Source: Acetobacter vaccinii (GTDB lineage: Bacteria > Pseudomonadota > Alphaproteobacteria > Acetobacterales > Acetobacteraceae). Taken from it: a stretch of DNA of 64,000 nt. A model generated the notes under the pieces. It was not told the DNA's origin, did not search any database, and was given only the letters and a program-made list of their open reading frames with translations. The translations under genes and the position numbers were made by a program. Location of the stretch: NCBI RefSeq assembly GCF_008365315.1, contig NZ_CP043506.1, positions 2,469,001 to 2,533,000 of the forward strand, given 5' to 3'. This document shows, one piece after another, positions 44,148-53,414 of the stretch. Within the stretch, counting starts at the first letter, position 1; every line of letters begins with the position of its first letter.

Positions 44148-45146
44148 TCAATCCGAATAAATCTTTTCTGGATCCATGGAGGGACTCAAATAAGGGGAAA
44201 ACCCCGTCAAAATCACAGATATCGAAAGGAGATCGCGCATATCAATTTCACGCAGTTGGCTGGCCGGATTACCGCCATGGCGAATCCCGGGATAGTCGGA
44301 CGCAAAGCTATAGATGGCTTTTGCAGACTCCATGACCTTGTTGTGGGGCCAAACACCCGCCTTGTCGCACATTGCACCGAAAGTGTTCGCCTTCCGGCCT
44401 TGCGGAATGCGGTTTTCCATAACGGTATTATAAGCAAGTATGTTCGGGTGCTGGGATAACATGGCTTCGAGCAGATTGAACTGAGCCGCAATACACTGCT
44501 TTACTCTCCGAGGAGATCGTTCGTCATGCAGATCTCGGATCGTCTCCTCGAAGGCCCCCATTAGCGCGGCCAGAGCGGCATCTTGAGCGCTGGATAACCT
44601 TAGATCTCGCAGCATCTTTGTGAATAGCCCTGGAAGCGTTGGATATATTGCCATCCTACGATTGAAGTACGGTCGGCGGACCTCGTAGCGAAGGCTGAAT
44701 TTTTCTATGAAAGTCTGAACGGCAACGAAATACGCGTTCGACAGTTGATCGCCGCCGGCATCGTCAAAGGGCGTGAAGGCTTTTTCCAGAGTCTCGACGA
44801 TGGCATGTTCCGATGACGCGTCGTCGAAAAAGTTGCGGATGTAATCCCGTGCGCATCCGTCGTCTGTGCTGGCCTCCATGTAGGTCTCCAGCTTGGTTTG
44901 ATGTTGTTCGAGAGCCGCCTCGTAGGTTGCACGCGCCTCAAGGTCCTCCGGCAGGTGCAGCTCACCGTCGTCGTTGTACGATTGGTATGTCGGGGCGACC
45001 GGCGGCACCGGTCTTGGCAGCGCGGACTGAAGTATATCCAGCCAGAGGTCTTCGACCTCGATGTCGTTTTCTTCAATAAACTCGAACAGAGGTTCGAAGA
45101 TCTCGGCCATCAGCAGGGTTGGGATCCCCAGAAACTCGCCACGCAT
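44148..45146 (-). CDS. Unknown RM-associated protein (possible Abi/HEPN-like C-terminus)
   Basis: 332 residues, not firmly recognised. No membrane segment or signal peptide. The protein is acidic and mostly helical by composition. The C-terminal part SAKAIYSFASDYPGIRHGGNPASQLREIDMRDLLSISVILTG resembles the closing block of abortive-infection and HEPN-type helical proteins (IRHG near the end), but this is a visual impression only. Its ATG 45146 overlaps the hsdS TGA (TGATG), so it is translationally coupled to the type I RM operon. Could modulate restriction or be a second defence layer. Confidence 0.6.
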   Translation of the reverse strand: MRGEFLGIPTLLMAEIFEPLFEFIEENDIEVEDLWLDILQSALPRPVPPVAPTYQSYNDDGELHLPEDLEARATYEAALEQHQTKLETYMEASTDDGCARDYIRNFFDDASSEHAIVETLEKAFTPFDDAGGDQLSNAYFVAVQTFIEKFSLRYEVRRPYFNRRMAIYPTLPGLFTKMLRDLRLSSAQDAALAALMGAFEETIRDLHDERSPRRVKQCIAAQFNLLEAMLSQHPNILAYNTVMENRIPQGRKANTFGAMCDKAGVWPHNKVMESAKAIYSFASDYPGIRHGGNPASQLREIDMRDLLSISVILTGFSPYLSPSMDPEKIYSD

Positions 45147-46288
45147 CAGAGCTCCCCTCGGAAGGCGCGGTGCTGGAGGGAGGCGAACAACTTTTTACCA
45201 GTTGACAGGCTTTTCGAAAGCTTGGCTGCTTGTCCTCGGATGCTTGATATTTTGCCTTCGAATTCTGCCTGCATCTCAAGCGGAGCAACCGGTATTTCGT
45301 AGGCCATGAGCTGTTTCCGATTTATTTTCGGAATATTTGCACGTCCCGAAACTGATGCTGCGTAGCTAAGGAAATCCGAGCTCCCTAAGATAAAATGCAG
45401 ATAGGAGTTCTTGACCACATCACTGTTTGCAACAAGTGCATACATGTCCGCGCTACACATTCCGACGCGATCCGCAATTGCAACCTTGTTCAAGTATGGC
45501 CGGATCTTACTGTAGATAATATCGTTAGGCTCAAACCGATATTTCCCACTGGTAACACCGTCTTGGGCGCAGGATACTACGCGATCCCATTCAATTTCAG
45601 CGCCGCCCTGCCGAATATGCTCAGGACCGACGTGAGGTAGTTGGGCGTTTTCTGGCAGTATTGGGTCAGCTAGAGAAGAGCGGGCTTCAATTACTTCTGC
45701 AAGGGCAACCCGTTCAAAAGAACCACTTCCAAATATCTCATGAAAGATCGCCTGGCCGAGGGTGTTTAGTTTGTCGAGGGCGCGGGTGCGGAGGCGGTAG
45801 AGCTCTGCTGCCTGATTCAGTATCCCCGCAATCCGCTTCTGCTCCTCCAGCGGCGGGAGAGGGACCGGTAGTGCGAGAAATGATCCCCTATCAAGGGAAC
45901 GACGACGAGCGGTCGTAGAGCGTAGCTTCCCGAGATAGTAAGCGATGGCCTGCGGCGATTTGAGAAAATTTTCCAAATACATGGGATCAACCGATGCTCC
46001 CGACCTTATTTCCCAAATTCCATATGCCGGGCTGACGATGGCTTCATCATGAAGCTGCTGGAAGGATAGGACCCCTTCGTCGATGGGGAAGCCAACAACT
46101 AGTTGTCCACGTTCGACAACCTTGTAGCCTGACGTGTCTTCACTGGCGACGCGCTTTTTGAACTTGGTTGTGGGGTCGACCAAACCACCCGCCATTGTCA
46201 TCGACAAAAGCGGGTAGTTGGTGGAACCAGCTTTTCTCGTTTTAGCGGGCTCGATTAAGTCACCCAAGCAAACTTGCAGGACGCTCAT
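45146..46288 (-). CDS. hsdS: Type I restriction enzyme, S subunit
   Basis: 380 residues. Two target-recognition domains are visible: about 1-145, ending LPVPLPPLEEQKRIAGILNQAAELYRLRTRALDKL (first conserved spacer helix), and about 190-340, ending MAYEIPVAPLEMQAEFEGKISSIRGQAAKLSKSL (second). They set the bipartite recognition site for HsdM and HsdR. The site itself cannot be read from sequence. Start overlaps the hsdM stop by 4 nt. Confidence 0.93.
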   Translation of the reverse strand: MSVLQVCLGDLIEPAKTRKAGSTNYPLLSMTMAGGLVDPTTKFKKRVASEDTSGYKVVERGQLVVGFPIDEGVLSFQQLHDEAIVSPAYGIWEIRSGASVDPMYLENFLKSPQAIAYYLGKLRSTTARRRSLDRGSFLALPVPLPPLEEQKRIAGILNQAAELYRLRTRALDKLNTLGQAIFHEIFGSGSFERVALAEVIEARSSLADPILPENAQLPHVGPEHIRQGGAEIEWDRVVSCAQDGVTSGKYRFEPNDIIYSKIRPYLNKVAIADRVGMCSADMYALVANSDVVKNSYLHFILGSSDFLSYAASVSGRANIPKINRKQLMAYEIPVAPLEMQAEFEGKISSIRGQAAKLSKSLSTGKKLFASLQHRAFRGEL

Positions 46289-47823
46289 CCCAGCATCCCC
46301 TCAAGCCGATCCAGCCCCTCCGCGATCTCGGATTCCAGCGCGCGCAGTTCGGCGATGATCTCGGCGGGGGCGGCGTGGGCGACCTCCTCGTGCTCGATCT
46401 CCTTGTAGCGGTTCAGCGACAGGTCCCAAGACCCGGTGGCGATGATGTCCTCAGCAGGCACCATGAAGCTTTGCGCTGTGCGGGGCCGCGCTGCCTCGGC
46501 TTCCCAATCGCCCCAGCGGGTGAGGATGTCGGGCAGGTTGTTTTTCGTATGCTCCTCGTCCGTCAGCGTATGCGCTGGGCAGACGCCGAGCTTTTCGGCG
46601 TCCAGAAGCGGCGTTCGTTTGTCATCGAGGCTAAAGCCATCCGCCGTCATGTCGTAAAACCACACGCCCTCCGTACCGCCGACGCCAGTCTTGGTGAAGA
46701 CCACGATGGCGCAGGACACACCGGCATAGGGGCGGAAGACGCCCGAGGGTAGTTTGATGATGGCGTCGAGCTTATGTTCCTCGACCAGCATCTTGCGAAT
46801 GTCCTTGTGAGCGGTCGACGAGCCGAAGAGAACCCCGTCCGGCACGACCACCGCCGCGCGCCCGCCGATCCGCAGCTGCCGCAGGAAGAGCGCCATGAAG
46901 AGAAGTTCGGTCTTCTTGGTCTTGACGATCTTCAAAAGGTCCTTGGCCGTGGTGTCATAGTCGAGCGATCCGGCGAAGGGCGGATTGGCAAGGATCAGGG
47001 AATAGCCGCCCGCGTCGGTGCCATGTTCCTCAGCCAGGCTGTCGCGATAGGAGACATCGGCATTCTCGACCCCGTGCAGGGTCATATTCATCGCACCAAT
47101 ACGCAGCATGGTCGCGTCGAAGTCGAAGCCATGAAACATGTGATTGTGGAAATGGTCGCGCGTTTCCTTTTTTCGCAACATCTTCGGGTGGTGGTCGCGC
47201 AGGTATTCGCCCGCCGCCACAAGGAAGCCGCAGGTGCCCGCCGCTGGGTCGCAGATGGTATCACCGGGCTGGGGCTTCATGATGTTGACCATCAGCTCGA
47301 TGATGTGGCGGGGTGTGCGGAACTGGCCGTTCGTGCCTGCGCTGGCGATCTTGCCCAGCATGTACTCGTAGACGTCGCCCTTGGTATCCCGGTCGTCCAT
47401 GGGGATGTCGTCGAGCATCTGCACGACCTTGGCCAGCAAGTTGGCGTTGGAGAAACCAAGCCGAGCGTCCTTCATGTGGGTGCCGTAGGACGATCCTTCC
47501 TCACCTAGCTGGCGCAGGAAAGGGAAGACGTGCTCATCCACGATGCGCATCATCTCTCTGGCTTCGAAATGCTTGAAGCGGGACCAGCGAAGATTGTCGT
47601 AGGGCTCGCCCTTGTCGTCGGTGCCTTCGGGGAAGATGCGGCGGGCGATGGGTCGGCCGAGGTCTTCTGACTTGCGTTCCTCGACCGTCTGGAGGTCGTC
47701 GAGCCGCTTGATGAACATGAGGAAGGTGAGCTGTTCGATCACGGAAAGCGGGTTGGAGACCCCGCCGGACCAGAACGCGTTCCAGATCTGGTCGATCTGG
47801 GTTTTGATTGTGCCTGTGATCAC
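46285..47823 (-). CDS. hsdM: Type I restriction enzyme, M subunit (adenine methyltransferase)
   Basis: 512 residues from GTG 47823 (ITGTIKTQIDQIWNAFWSGG is the usual family start); the frame runs to an ATG at 47898, adding 25 residues overlapping the HigA-like gene. The N-terminal helical domain is followed by SAM motif I DPAAGTCGFLVAA and catalytic motif NPPF (N6-adenine type). The C-terminal helices bind HsdS. It methylates host sites and forms the core M2S complex. Confidence 0.94.
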   Translation of the reverse strand: MITGTIKTQIDQIWNAFWSGGVSNPLSVIEQLTFLMFIKRLDDLQTVEERKSEDLGRPIARRIFPEGTDDKGEPYDNLRWSRFKHFEAREMMRIVDEHVFPFLRQLGEEGSSYGTHMKDARLGFSNANLLAKVVQMLDDIPMDDRDTKGDVYEYMLGKIASAGTNGQFRTPRHIIELMVNIMKPQPGDTICDPAAGTCGFLVAAGEYLRDHHPKMLRKKETRDHFHNHMFHGFDFDATMLRIGAMNMTLHGVENADVSYRDSLAEEHGTDAGGYSLILANPPFAGSLDYDTTAKDLLKIVKTKKTELLFMALFLRQLRIGGRAAVVVPDGVLFGSSTAHKDIRKMLVEEHKLDAIIKLPSGVFRPYAGVSCAIVVFTKTGVGGTEGVWFYDMTADGFSLDDKRTPLLDAEKLGVCPAHTLTDEEHTKNNLPDILTRWGDWEAEAARPRTAQSFMVPAEDIIATGSWDLSLNRYKEIEHEEVAHAAPAEIIAELRALESEIAEGLDRLEGMLG

Positions 47824-47851
47824 TTGCTGCCTACTGTAATTGTCGCGCGGT

Positions 47852-48118
47852 TCATGTGCATGAGGGGCGCTTTGTAAATGACTGGACGTCGATCTCATAG
47901 GCGCGGGCCATGACCGTTTCTAGTTCGTGGTTCATTTGCCGTTCCATCCAGGGCCGGCCGGAGGTGCCGAATGCCTTTTCAAGGCGTAGCGCCATCTCCG
48001 GCGAAATGCCGGATCGCTCGTTCAGGAAGTTGCACCCGAGCACCTGGCCGGTATTGGTTGCGGACAAGCCGTTGGGATCAAGGCACTCTTGGCGAACAAA
48101 CATTCCGGGATGGGTCAC
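47852..48118 (-). CDS. HigA-like antitoxin (XRE family)
   Basis: 88 residues from GTG 48118, preferred since GGAGA lies eight nt upstream. VTHPGMFVRQECLDPNGLSATNTGQVLGCNFLNERSGISPEMALRLEKAFGTSGRPWMERQ follows the HigA pattern (HPG..L...L.P.GLS......LG.....L...R.ISP..ALRL...FGTS...W...Q). It lies between the relaxase gene and hsdM. The expected HigB toxin gene upstream is not intact; a short VDYH-ending frame overlaps the GTG start. It may be an orphan antitoxin or a repressor. Confidence 0.75.
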   Translation of the reverse strand: MTHPGMFVRQECLDPNGLSATNTGQVLGCNFLNERSGISPEMALRLEKAFGTSGRPWMERQMNHELETVMARAYEIDVQSFTKRPSCT

Positions 48119-48207
48119 GTATGTTTCTCCATTTCTGAAACCGTAGAGTGGTAGTCGACAGTTATCAATGGGTCGTCGTACGCATATCCGTTGCACGTGA
48201 CGGCGTT

Positions 48208-49848
48208 CTACTCAAGGTCCGGCGCATGTATTCGCGAGGAAGGAGCCGAAGCCTGCGTTCTGCTCGTGGATATCGGGCTTGCGAGTTTCGCGCGTAGACG
48301 TGCGATCTCCTGTCGTGCCCGCTCTTTTTCGGCCTGACGTTCCCTGTCCCACCGTCGGATGCGGTCGGCTCTGGCCTGCACCAGCCTGTTAAAACGGCCT
48401 GCAAGCCATGGTTCGAGTTTATCTGGATCGGCCATGGCGGTGAATTCAGCATCATATTGTTTATGAAAGCCCTCAAGGGCTGATCTGTCGCGTTCTGTCA
48501 AAACATGTCGGACTGGTTCTGGCGGCGAGGAGCGTAGCCCCACGATGTGAAGGAGGGCTTGAACGACAAAGCGCAGGACGTCAAGAAATTTAAGCAGGAG
48601 TTGCTGGTAGACTTTTTCCAGTTTCCCGGCTCGTCCGGTCATACGTTGCCAGCGGCTTTTCTCGGCCTCCTGCCATGCTCGTTTTGCCGTGGCGTAACGG
48701 TCATAGCTTTTTCGGAGCTGCTTCTGATAGGGGATAAGCTGTCTGCGCCATGTCGTTATGGTTCTGTTTCTGTCCAGAGGTTTCCAGCTTGCTTCCGGGG
48801 CTTGCTGGTCGAGAATAGCCTGTTGTTGCACAATAGCCTTTGTGATCTCCTTGTGGAAACGGGCCTCCCCTGCACTGATGATCCGGATAGAAGATGTGGG
48901 GCTGAGTGGTTCTGTTGTTGTCGTATCAACATTAGCCATACGTTGGAGCCAGAGTTCTCTTTGCCATTTGCGCATTTGGGGGCGTTTTATAACAGGTCTT
49001 TTTCTAAGGACGGTCTGAGTGTCTGGGCCTTTGGGGATAGGGTATTCCTCATAAAAATCAGCGGTTGTCCGGCGGATGGATAAACGGGTGCTTTTGATAT
49101 CCGTCTCTGGCTTGCTGACTGTGGGGTGCTGTTCTTCTGCAAGAAGCTTTCTGAACTCCGTCATTCTGACTTTTGTGAGACGGGTAAAGCTGCCGATCAG
49201 TTTTCCGTCCTGATCTTCAATGATGTGCGCTCCTGACCTTTTATCCGCTCGGTCTCCTTCGCGCATGGTCAGGCCATGTTCCGTCAGTGCTGCACGGAAA
49301 GACTTTAATCCGTCAGACTGGGTCCAGAGGGAGCAGACAAGCTGTTTCAGTTGCGGGAGGTCTAATCCTTGTCGTTCAGCCGTGCGATGTGACTGGGACG
49401 TATAGGCAGCACGAGGTTTGTCAGTGGGGTGCTCTGGAACAAGAGCATCAATCAGGACTGCTTCCTGATGTCGGCCTTCTTTGCGAAGAGCTTTGGCAAT
49501 CGAACAGTCGTGGCGTCCAGCGACCAGCGCGTGACCCAGCCTGATTTCTTCCAGCCTTGCGAGTTTCTCCAACCGTATCCAACTAAAACGATTGTCTAAA
49601 ATATGACCCTGTTGCCATTCAGGGAGGAGAAGATGCCCATGAGTGCTGCCATCTTTCTGATGGATGACCAGAGTCATATGCTCCGGGTCTCCATGGAATT
49701 CGTGACAAATCCTTCTGGCAAACTCTTCCAGTTGGGCGTCTGTCATGGGTTCATTGGGATTGAAAGCGATGTGACGCAGACCATAGGTCAGGTTTTCGCG
49801 TCTCGCTTCCCGCATGGCATCGTAAAGCAACCAGTCTGACCCAGCCAT
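48208..49848 (-). CDS. Relaxase/mobilisation protein
   Basis: 546 residues from ATG 49848; a GTG at 49893 would add 15 and overlap mobC. RHIAFNPNEPMTDAQLEEFARRICHEF and MTLVIHQKDGSTHGHLLLPE resemble the relaxase core with the metal-binding histidines (HxxxxxxxHxH-like) of MobA/VirD2-type enzymes. Tyr in DWLLYDAM may be the nicking residue. A long Arg/Gln/Glu-rich helical tail follows. It would nick oriT to start plasmid or island transfer. Preceded by mobC with a 14-nt gap. Confidence 0.78.
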   Translation of the reverse strand: MAGSDWLLYDAMREARRENLTYGLRHIAFNPNEPMTDAQLEEFARRICHEFHGDPEHMTLVIHQKDGSTHGHLLLPEWQQGHILDNRFSWIRLEKLARLEEIRLGHALVAGRHDCSIAKALRKEGRHQEAVLIDALVPEHPTDKPRAAYTSQSHRTAERQGLDLPQLKQLVCSLWTQSDGLKSFRAALTEHGLTMREGDRADKRSGAHIIEDQDGKLIGSFTRLTKVRMTEFRKLLAEEQHPTVSKPETDIKSTRLSIRRTTADFYEEYPIPKGPDTQTVLRKRPVIKRPQMRKWQRELWLQRMANVDTTTTEPLSPTSSIRIISAGEARFHKEITKAIVQQQAILDQQAPEASWKPLDRNRTITTWRRQLIPYQKQLRKSYDRYATAKRAWQEAEKSRWQRMTGRAGKLEKVYQQLLLKFLDVLRFVVQALLHIVGLRSSPPEPVRHVLTERDRSALEGFHKQYDAEFTAMADPDKLEPWLAGRFNRLVQARADRIRRWDRERQAEKERARQEIARLRAKLASPISTSRTQASAPSSRIHAPDLE

Positions 49849-49862
49849 GATCCTGATTGCTT

Positions 49863-50240
49863 TCAATGAAGTGTTTGGGCAGACCGGACGCACCTGCGCC
49901 CGGTTGACGGTTGCCCTGAGCGGGTCAGAAGCTGGTCAATCTGGTGCAGTCTGTTTTCCAGTTCGCTCAATATCGTTTCGCAGTAAACGGCGTCACCACA
50001 ATGGGCGGAATGAGCCAACTGATTCAGATTGTTACCAATGCGTGAGAGGGCATGACGCAGGTTGTAAAGTTCTGCGCTGACCTGCTGACCATCGTCACCA
50101 GCCAGTTCTGAGGTCATCAGGAGAGCCCTGATCCAGTGGGCGGTGGTGGCATGGCCGAGGTGGCGGGCAACGCTATTCCAGCGGTCCAATTCAGTTGGGC
50201 TGGCTCTCACAGAGAGACGAGAAGTTCGGGCAATCGGCAT
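49863..50240 (-). CDS. mobC: MobC family relaxosome protein
   Basis: 125 residues from ATG 50240 with TAAGGAG nine nt upstream. A ribbon-helix-helix-like front (RLSVRASPTELDRWNSVARHLG) is followed by LRHALSRIGNNLNQLAHSAHCGD, the recognisable MobC block. MobC opens oriT DNA and aids the relaxase. Followed directly by the relaxase gene. Confidence 0.85.
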   Translation of the reverse strand: MPIARTSRLSVRASPTELDRWNSVARHLGHATTAHWIRALLMTSELAGDDGQQVSAELYNLRHALSRIGNNLNQLAHSAHCGDAVYCETILSELENRLHQIDQLLTRSGQPSTGRRCVRSAQTLH

Positions 50241-50268
50241 AACAAAGTGCTCCTTAAAGGGGGTCAAC

Positions 50269-50316
50269 GGGGGAAGTATTCCCCCTTGCCAGCTGCGCCA
50301 TGCACCCGGAACGGGT
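50269..50316. other. Candidate origin of transfer (oriT)
   Basis: Immediately upstream of mobC lies a perfect hairpin GGGGGAA/TTCCCCC (50269-50275 and 50279-50285), then ACCCG-GAA-CGGGT (50304-50316). Clustered short inverted repeats before mobC are the usual oriT location. No nic site is identified, so this is inference. Confidence 0.45.
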
Positions 50317-50415
50317 AGCCATGGGGCACTGCTGGCTCCTTCTAAAGATAACCTATTGAGATGCCCGATTTCCTGTTTTTGTTTTTATACAAACAAGACT
50401 GTCACCATAAGGCTT

Positions 50416-52030
50416 TCAGAAAGGCATGATGCACTCGGGTGGATAGGTAAGTGCTTCAATGACCTGCTTGAGATTGGCAACTTCAATCCCGCTTGTGTAG
50501 TTCATTGTTCCTTGACTCTTGTGGGTTGCTTCATGGCCGAGGACAGTATCAATCTATAACTCTCTAATGTGCGCTTCCTGATTTCTAAGTTTTGTGCTGA
50601 CGGTATGGCGGAAAGAATGGAATGTCACAGCTTCTGGCAGACCGAGCCTTTTTTTATGCTTTGAGAAAGAGCGAGCAAAGTTATCACCACGTTCACCTGA
50701 TGCTGAAACAGTCAGATCAGGAAAGAGGTATTTTTCACCATTGCCCTGAAGCAGTTTCAGCCTTTCCATTCCGAGCAGACTGGAATGAATAGGAATGATA
50801 CGGGTGCCCGCTGTGGTCTTTGGTGACCAGCCATCTTCGGGGTGAGGGCGCACATGGAAGCAAGGCGCACCGTCAATGACTTCAATATCCTGTCGCCTGA
50901 GGTTACAGATTTCACCCAAGCGCATGCCTGTAAACATGCCGATAGTAATATGTTCGGTGAGAGACAGCCGTTCCTGACCATTCCGCATGCGCGAGTTGTG
51001 TAAGCTCGGCATCCGTCCATCCCCGGCGAACAATCTTCTTGGTGACATTGAAGTCCCAGCCAGACCATGGGTTCTTGTCGGCGAAATCCCGTTTGACCAG
51101 ATGCTCCCATAGTGCAGACAGTCGAGAGAAATGGTTTTTGACAGTTTTTCCGCCAACTGTTTCCAGACCCCGTTCGTGCGCCTGTGTAATGACAACACGT
51201 AACGGGAGAACTGTTTTACCCTTCCCATGCGTGGCTGGCAGAGAAGAAAGTAAGTCAAAAAACTCTCCCGCCACGTTGCCCGTAATCTGTCGCACGGGCA
51301 TATCGCCAAAAGCTTCAATGAACAGCTCAATAGTCTTCTTAGTGGCTTTTATAGTGTCGGCGCTCTTTGCCTTGTCGGAATAGATGAATCGTTCAGCCAT
51401 GGTCGAGAGAAGAGGGGAGGACGTTTTTGGGGCAGGCTTGCGCTCTTCTTGTACGGGCGGGGCAGGTTTCTGTGGCACCGGCTGGATACTATGGACAGGC
51501 TGACGACTCTGGATGTCAACGATCATGCCGGACAGACGGTCAGCTTCCGCCTTGAGCATTTTCTTTTCCTGTTTGCTCAGGGCAATGCCGGTGGTGAGCT
51601 GCTGACGCATACTTTCAAAGCTCTGGCCGATCTCGCGTATCTTGCTCGAGCTTTCATCAAGGAAGGCATTTTCACTTTCAAGCCGTTCCAGCAGTGCCAT
51701 GTTATGGGTGGCATCGCGGATTTTGCGGATTTTGCGGTCAAGGGCGTGACACTCTTCAGCAAGGGCAAGTGTTTCTTCCTGATCCCTGATTGTCTGGGCC
51801 TGAACAGCCAGCAGGTCTTTCATCAGATCAGTGTCAGGTTTTTCGTCCATCATCCTTGCTCTTTCAAACAGTGCGCCTGTGGACGCATAGAGGGCCGCCG
51901 CCCGCTCTCGGGCGATGAGCTTACTCTGAGTCTGTAAGGAAAGGGAGATTTCGGTTCTGCCGAGGCAGGCTTGCACGGCCTGAGGGACTGCGCGACGGAA
52001 GTGGTAATGAGAGCCAATGAGGCGGAGCAT
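50416..52030 (-). pseudogene. int: Tyrosine recombinase (island integrase), frameshifted
   Basis: The front frame (52030 to about 50990) carries the N-terminal part, a coiled coil, and a core-binding domain (ADTIKATKKTIELFIEAFGDMPVRQI, HFSRLSALWEHLV). Around 50985-51000 the frame changes; the next one gives MRNGQERLSLTEHITIGMFTGMRLGEICNLRRQD (first catalytic Arg) and VTFHSFRHTVSTKLR (HxxR). It then stops at TAG 50554-50556, beyond which IDTVLGHEATHKSQGTMNYTSG (catalytic His and Tyr) continues in frame to TGA at 50416. Two lesions make it inactive. It lies beside tRNA-Leu. Confidence 0.85.
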
Positions 52031-52116
52031 CTGCGTTTCCCGTTCTGGGAAGACAAACGGGAAAATCCCGCAGACCCGTCAAATTCTCACTTTACTGTTA
52101 TATTTCAAGAGGTTAG

Positions 52117-52202
52117 TGGTGCGAACTGCGGGACTCGAACCCGCACACCATTGAAGGTTGGAGATTTTAAGTCTCCTGCGTCTACCATTCCGCCAAGTTC
52201 GC
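52117..52202 (-). tRNA. tRNA-Leu (anticodon UAA)
   Basis: The minus strand gives a complete class II tRNA of 86 nt including encoded CCA: acceptor GCGAACT/AGTTCGC, anticodon loop CTTAAAA, long variable arm and GGTTCGAGTCCC T-arm. Its 3' end faces the integrase pseudogene, the usual attachment site for tyrosine-recombinase islands. Confidence 0.95.
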
Positions 52203-52554
52203 TTAGCAACGAATATTTCTCGCAAATAGATAATTGTGTCAATATGCGGAGCATGAATTTGGAAAACCATCTTGTTTTGATGTTACCTCATAACCTCGTT
52301 CTGTGTATGGAAATCAGAGAATATTATAATATAGAATTAACGATCCAACTCGCATATTTAATGTTTATACTTAAGATTTAGAATATCTGATACCTGAGAA
52401 AACTGATCAATAACCACCTGTCATTCATGTAATTTCTTCAGTTTAAGGTTATCAGGAGTTATCTTTGATATAGAGATGGAATGGAAGAGTCGAAAACCCC
52501 TTTGTTTGTGGGTATCCTACATCTTTTAGCCGCAACATATTGGATTAAGCATTA
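52203..52554. other. AT-rich intergenic region
   Basis: No supportable gene. Contains the tRNA-Leu promoter side and AT-rich sequence up to the IS5 element at 52555. Short frames in it have no recognisable product. Confidence 0.45.
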
Positions 52555-53403
52555 GGTTCTGTTGACAAAAGGTCTTTGCAGGCTGGCCTGGACGTGATTC
52601 AACGCGGGTCTTTACGGAGACCTGTGGATGCGTGGCGACCTGACGGACGAGGAATGGGCGATCATTGGCGGCCTGCTGCCGCCTGAACGTGGCCGCTGGT
52701 CCCGACCAGCACAGGATAATCGTCTGTTTCTCAACGGAATGCTTTATGTCCTGCGTGTCGGTTGTCCGTGGCGGGACATGCATGAGCGCTACGGAAAATG
52801 GAACTCAGTGTATGTGCGGTTCCGTCGATGGGCAGAGCAAGGCGTCTGGGACGCTCTACTGGAAACGCTGGTTGAACTCGGCCTGACCGATGACTGGCAG
52901 CACATGATCGACAGCACGGTCATTCGGGGTCACAGCCAGGCGGCTGGCGCAAAAGGGGGACTCATAAGGAAGGCTTTGGTCGAAGCCGCGGCGGCTTTAC
53001 GAGCAAGATCCACGCCCGCGTTGACGGTCAGGGACGCCCTCTTGGCTTTGAACTGACGGGCGGTGAAATTTCTGACTACTCTGGCGCTGATGCCCTGATG
53101 GACCTACCGGTCGTGACACCGCGCCGACTTCTGGCCGACAAAGGGTATGATAGTGACAGGATACGGCAGAACCTGCTTTTTCGAGGTATTCTTCCTGTTA
53201 TCCCGCCGCGTTCAAACCGCACAGAGGATATCCCCTGCGACTTCCGTTGTTATCGGGATCGCAACCGTATCGAGCGGATGTTCAACAAGCTGAAGCAGTT
53301 CCGACGTATCGCCACACGCTATGACAAGACAAGAAAATCGTTTCTCGCCTTTCTTAACCTCGCAGCCGTAAAACTGTGGCTACCGTCTTTTGTCAACAGA
53401 ACC
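52555..53403 (+). mobile_element. IS5-family (IS427-group-like) insertion sequence
   Basis: About 850 bp with perfect 17-bp inverted ends: GGTTCTGTTGACAAAAG (52555-52571) and its complement ending at 53403. TA flanks both sides, giving a 2-bp target duplication. Two overlapping transposase frames are present. It inserted 9-12 nt beyond the stop of the cobalamin-type TonB receptor. Confidence 0.88.
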
Positions 53404-53406
53404 TAA
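52628..53406 (+). CDS. IS5-family transposase, two frames joined by -1 frameshift
   Basis: Frame 1 (52628-53056) gives MRGDLTDEEWAIIGGLLPPERGRWSRPAQDNRLFLNGMLYVLRVGCPWRDM and MIDSTVIRGHSQAAGAKGG. Frame 2, in -1, continues THKEGFGRSRGGFTSKIHARVDG, PLGFELTGGEISDYSGADAL, LLADKGYDSDRIR and CYRDRNRIERMFNKLKQFRRIATRYDK, ending at 53406. The switch point AAAAGGGGG (52951-52959) is a plausible slippery site, as known for IS427-group elements. With frameshifting the DDE core is complete, so the element may be active. Confidence 0.85.
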
Positions 53407-53414
53407 TCCTCCGC

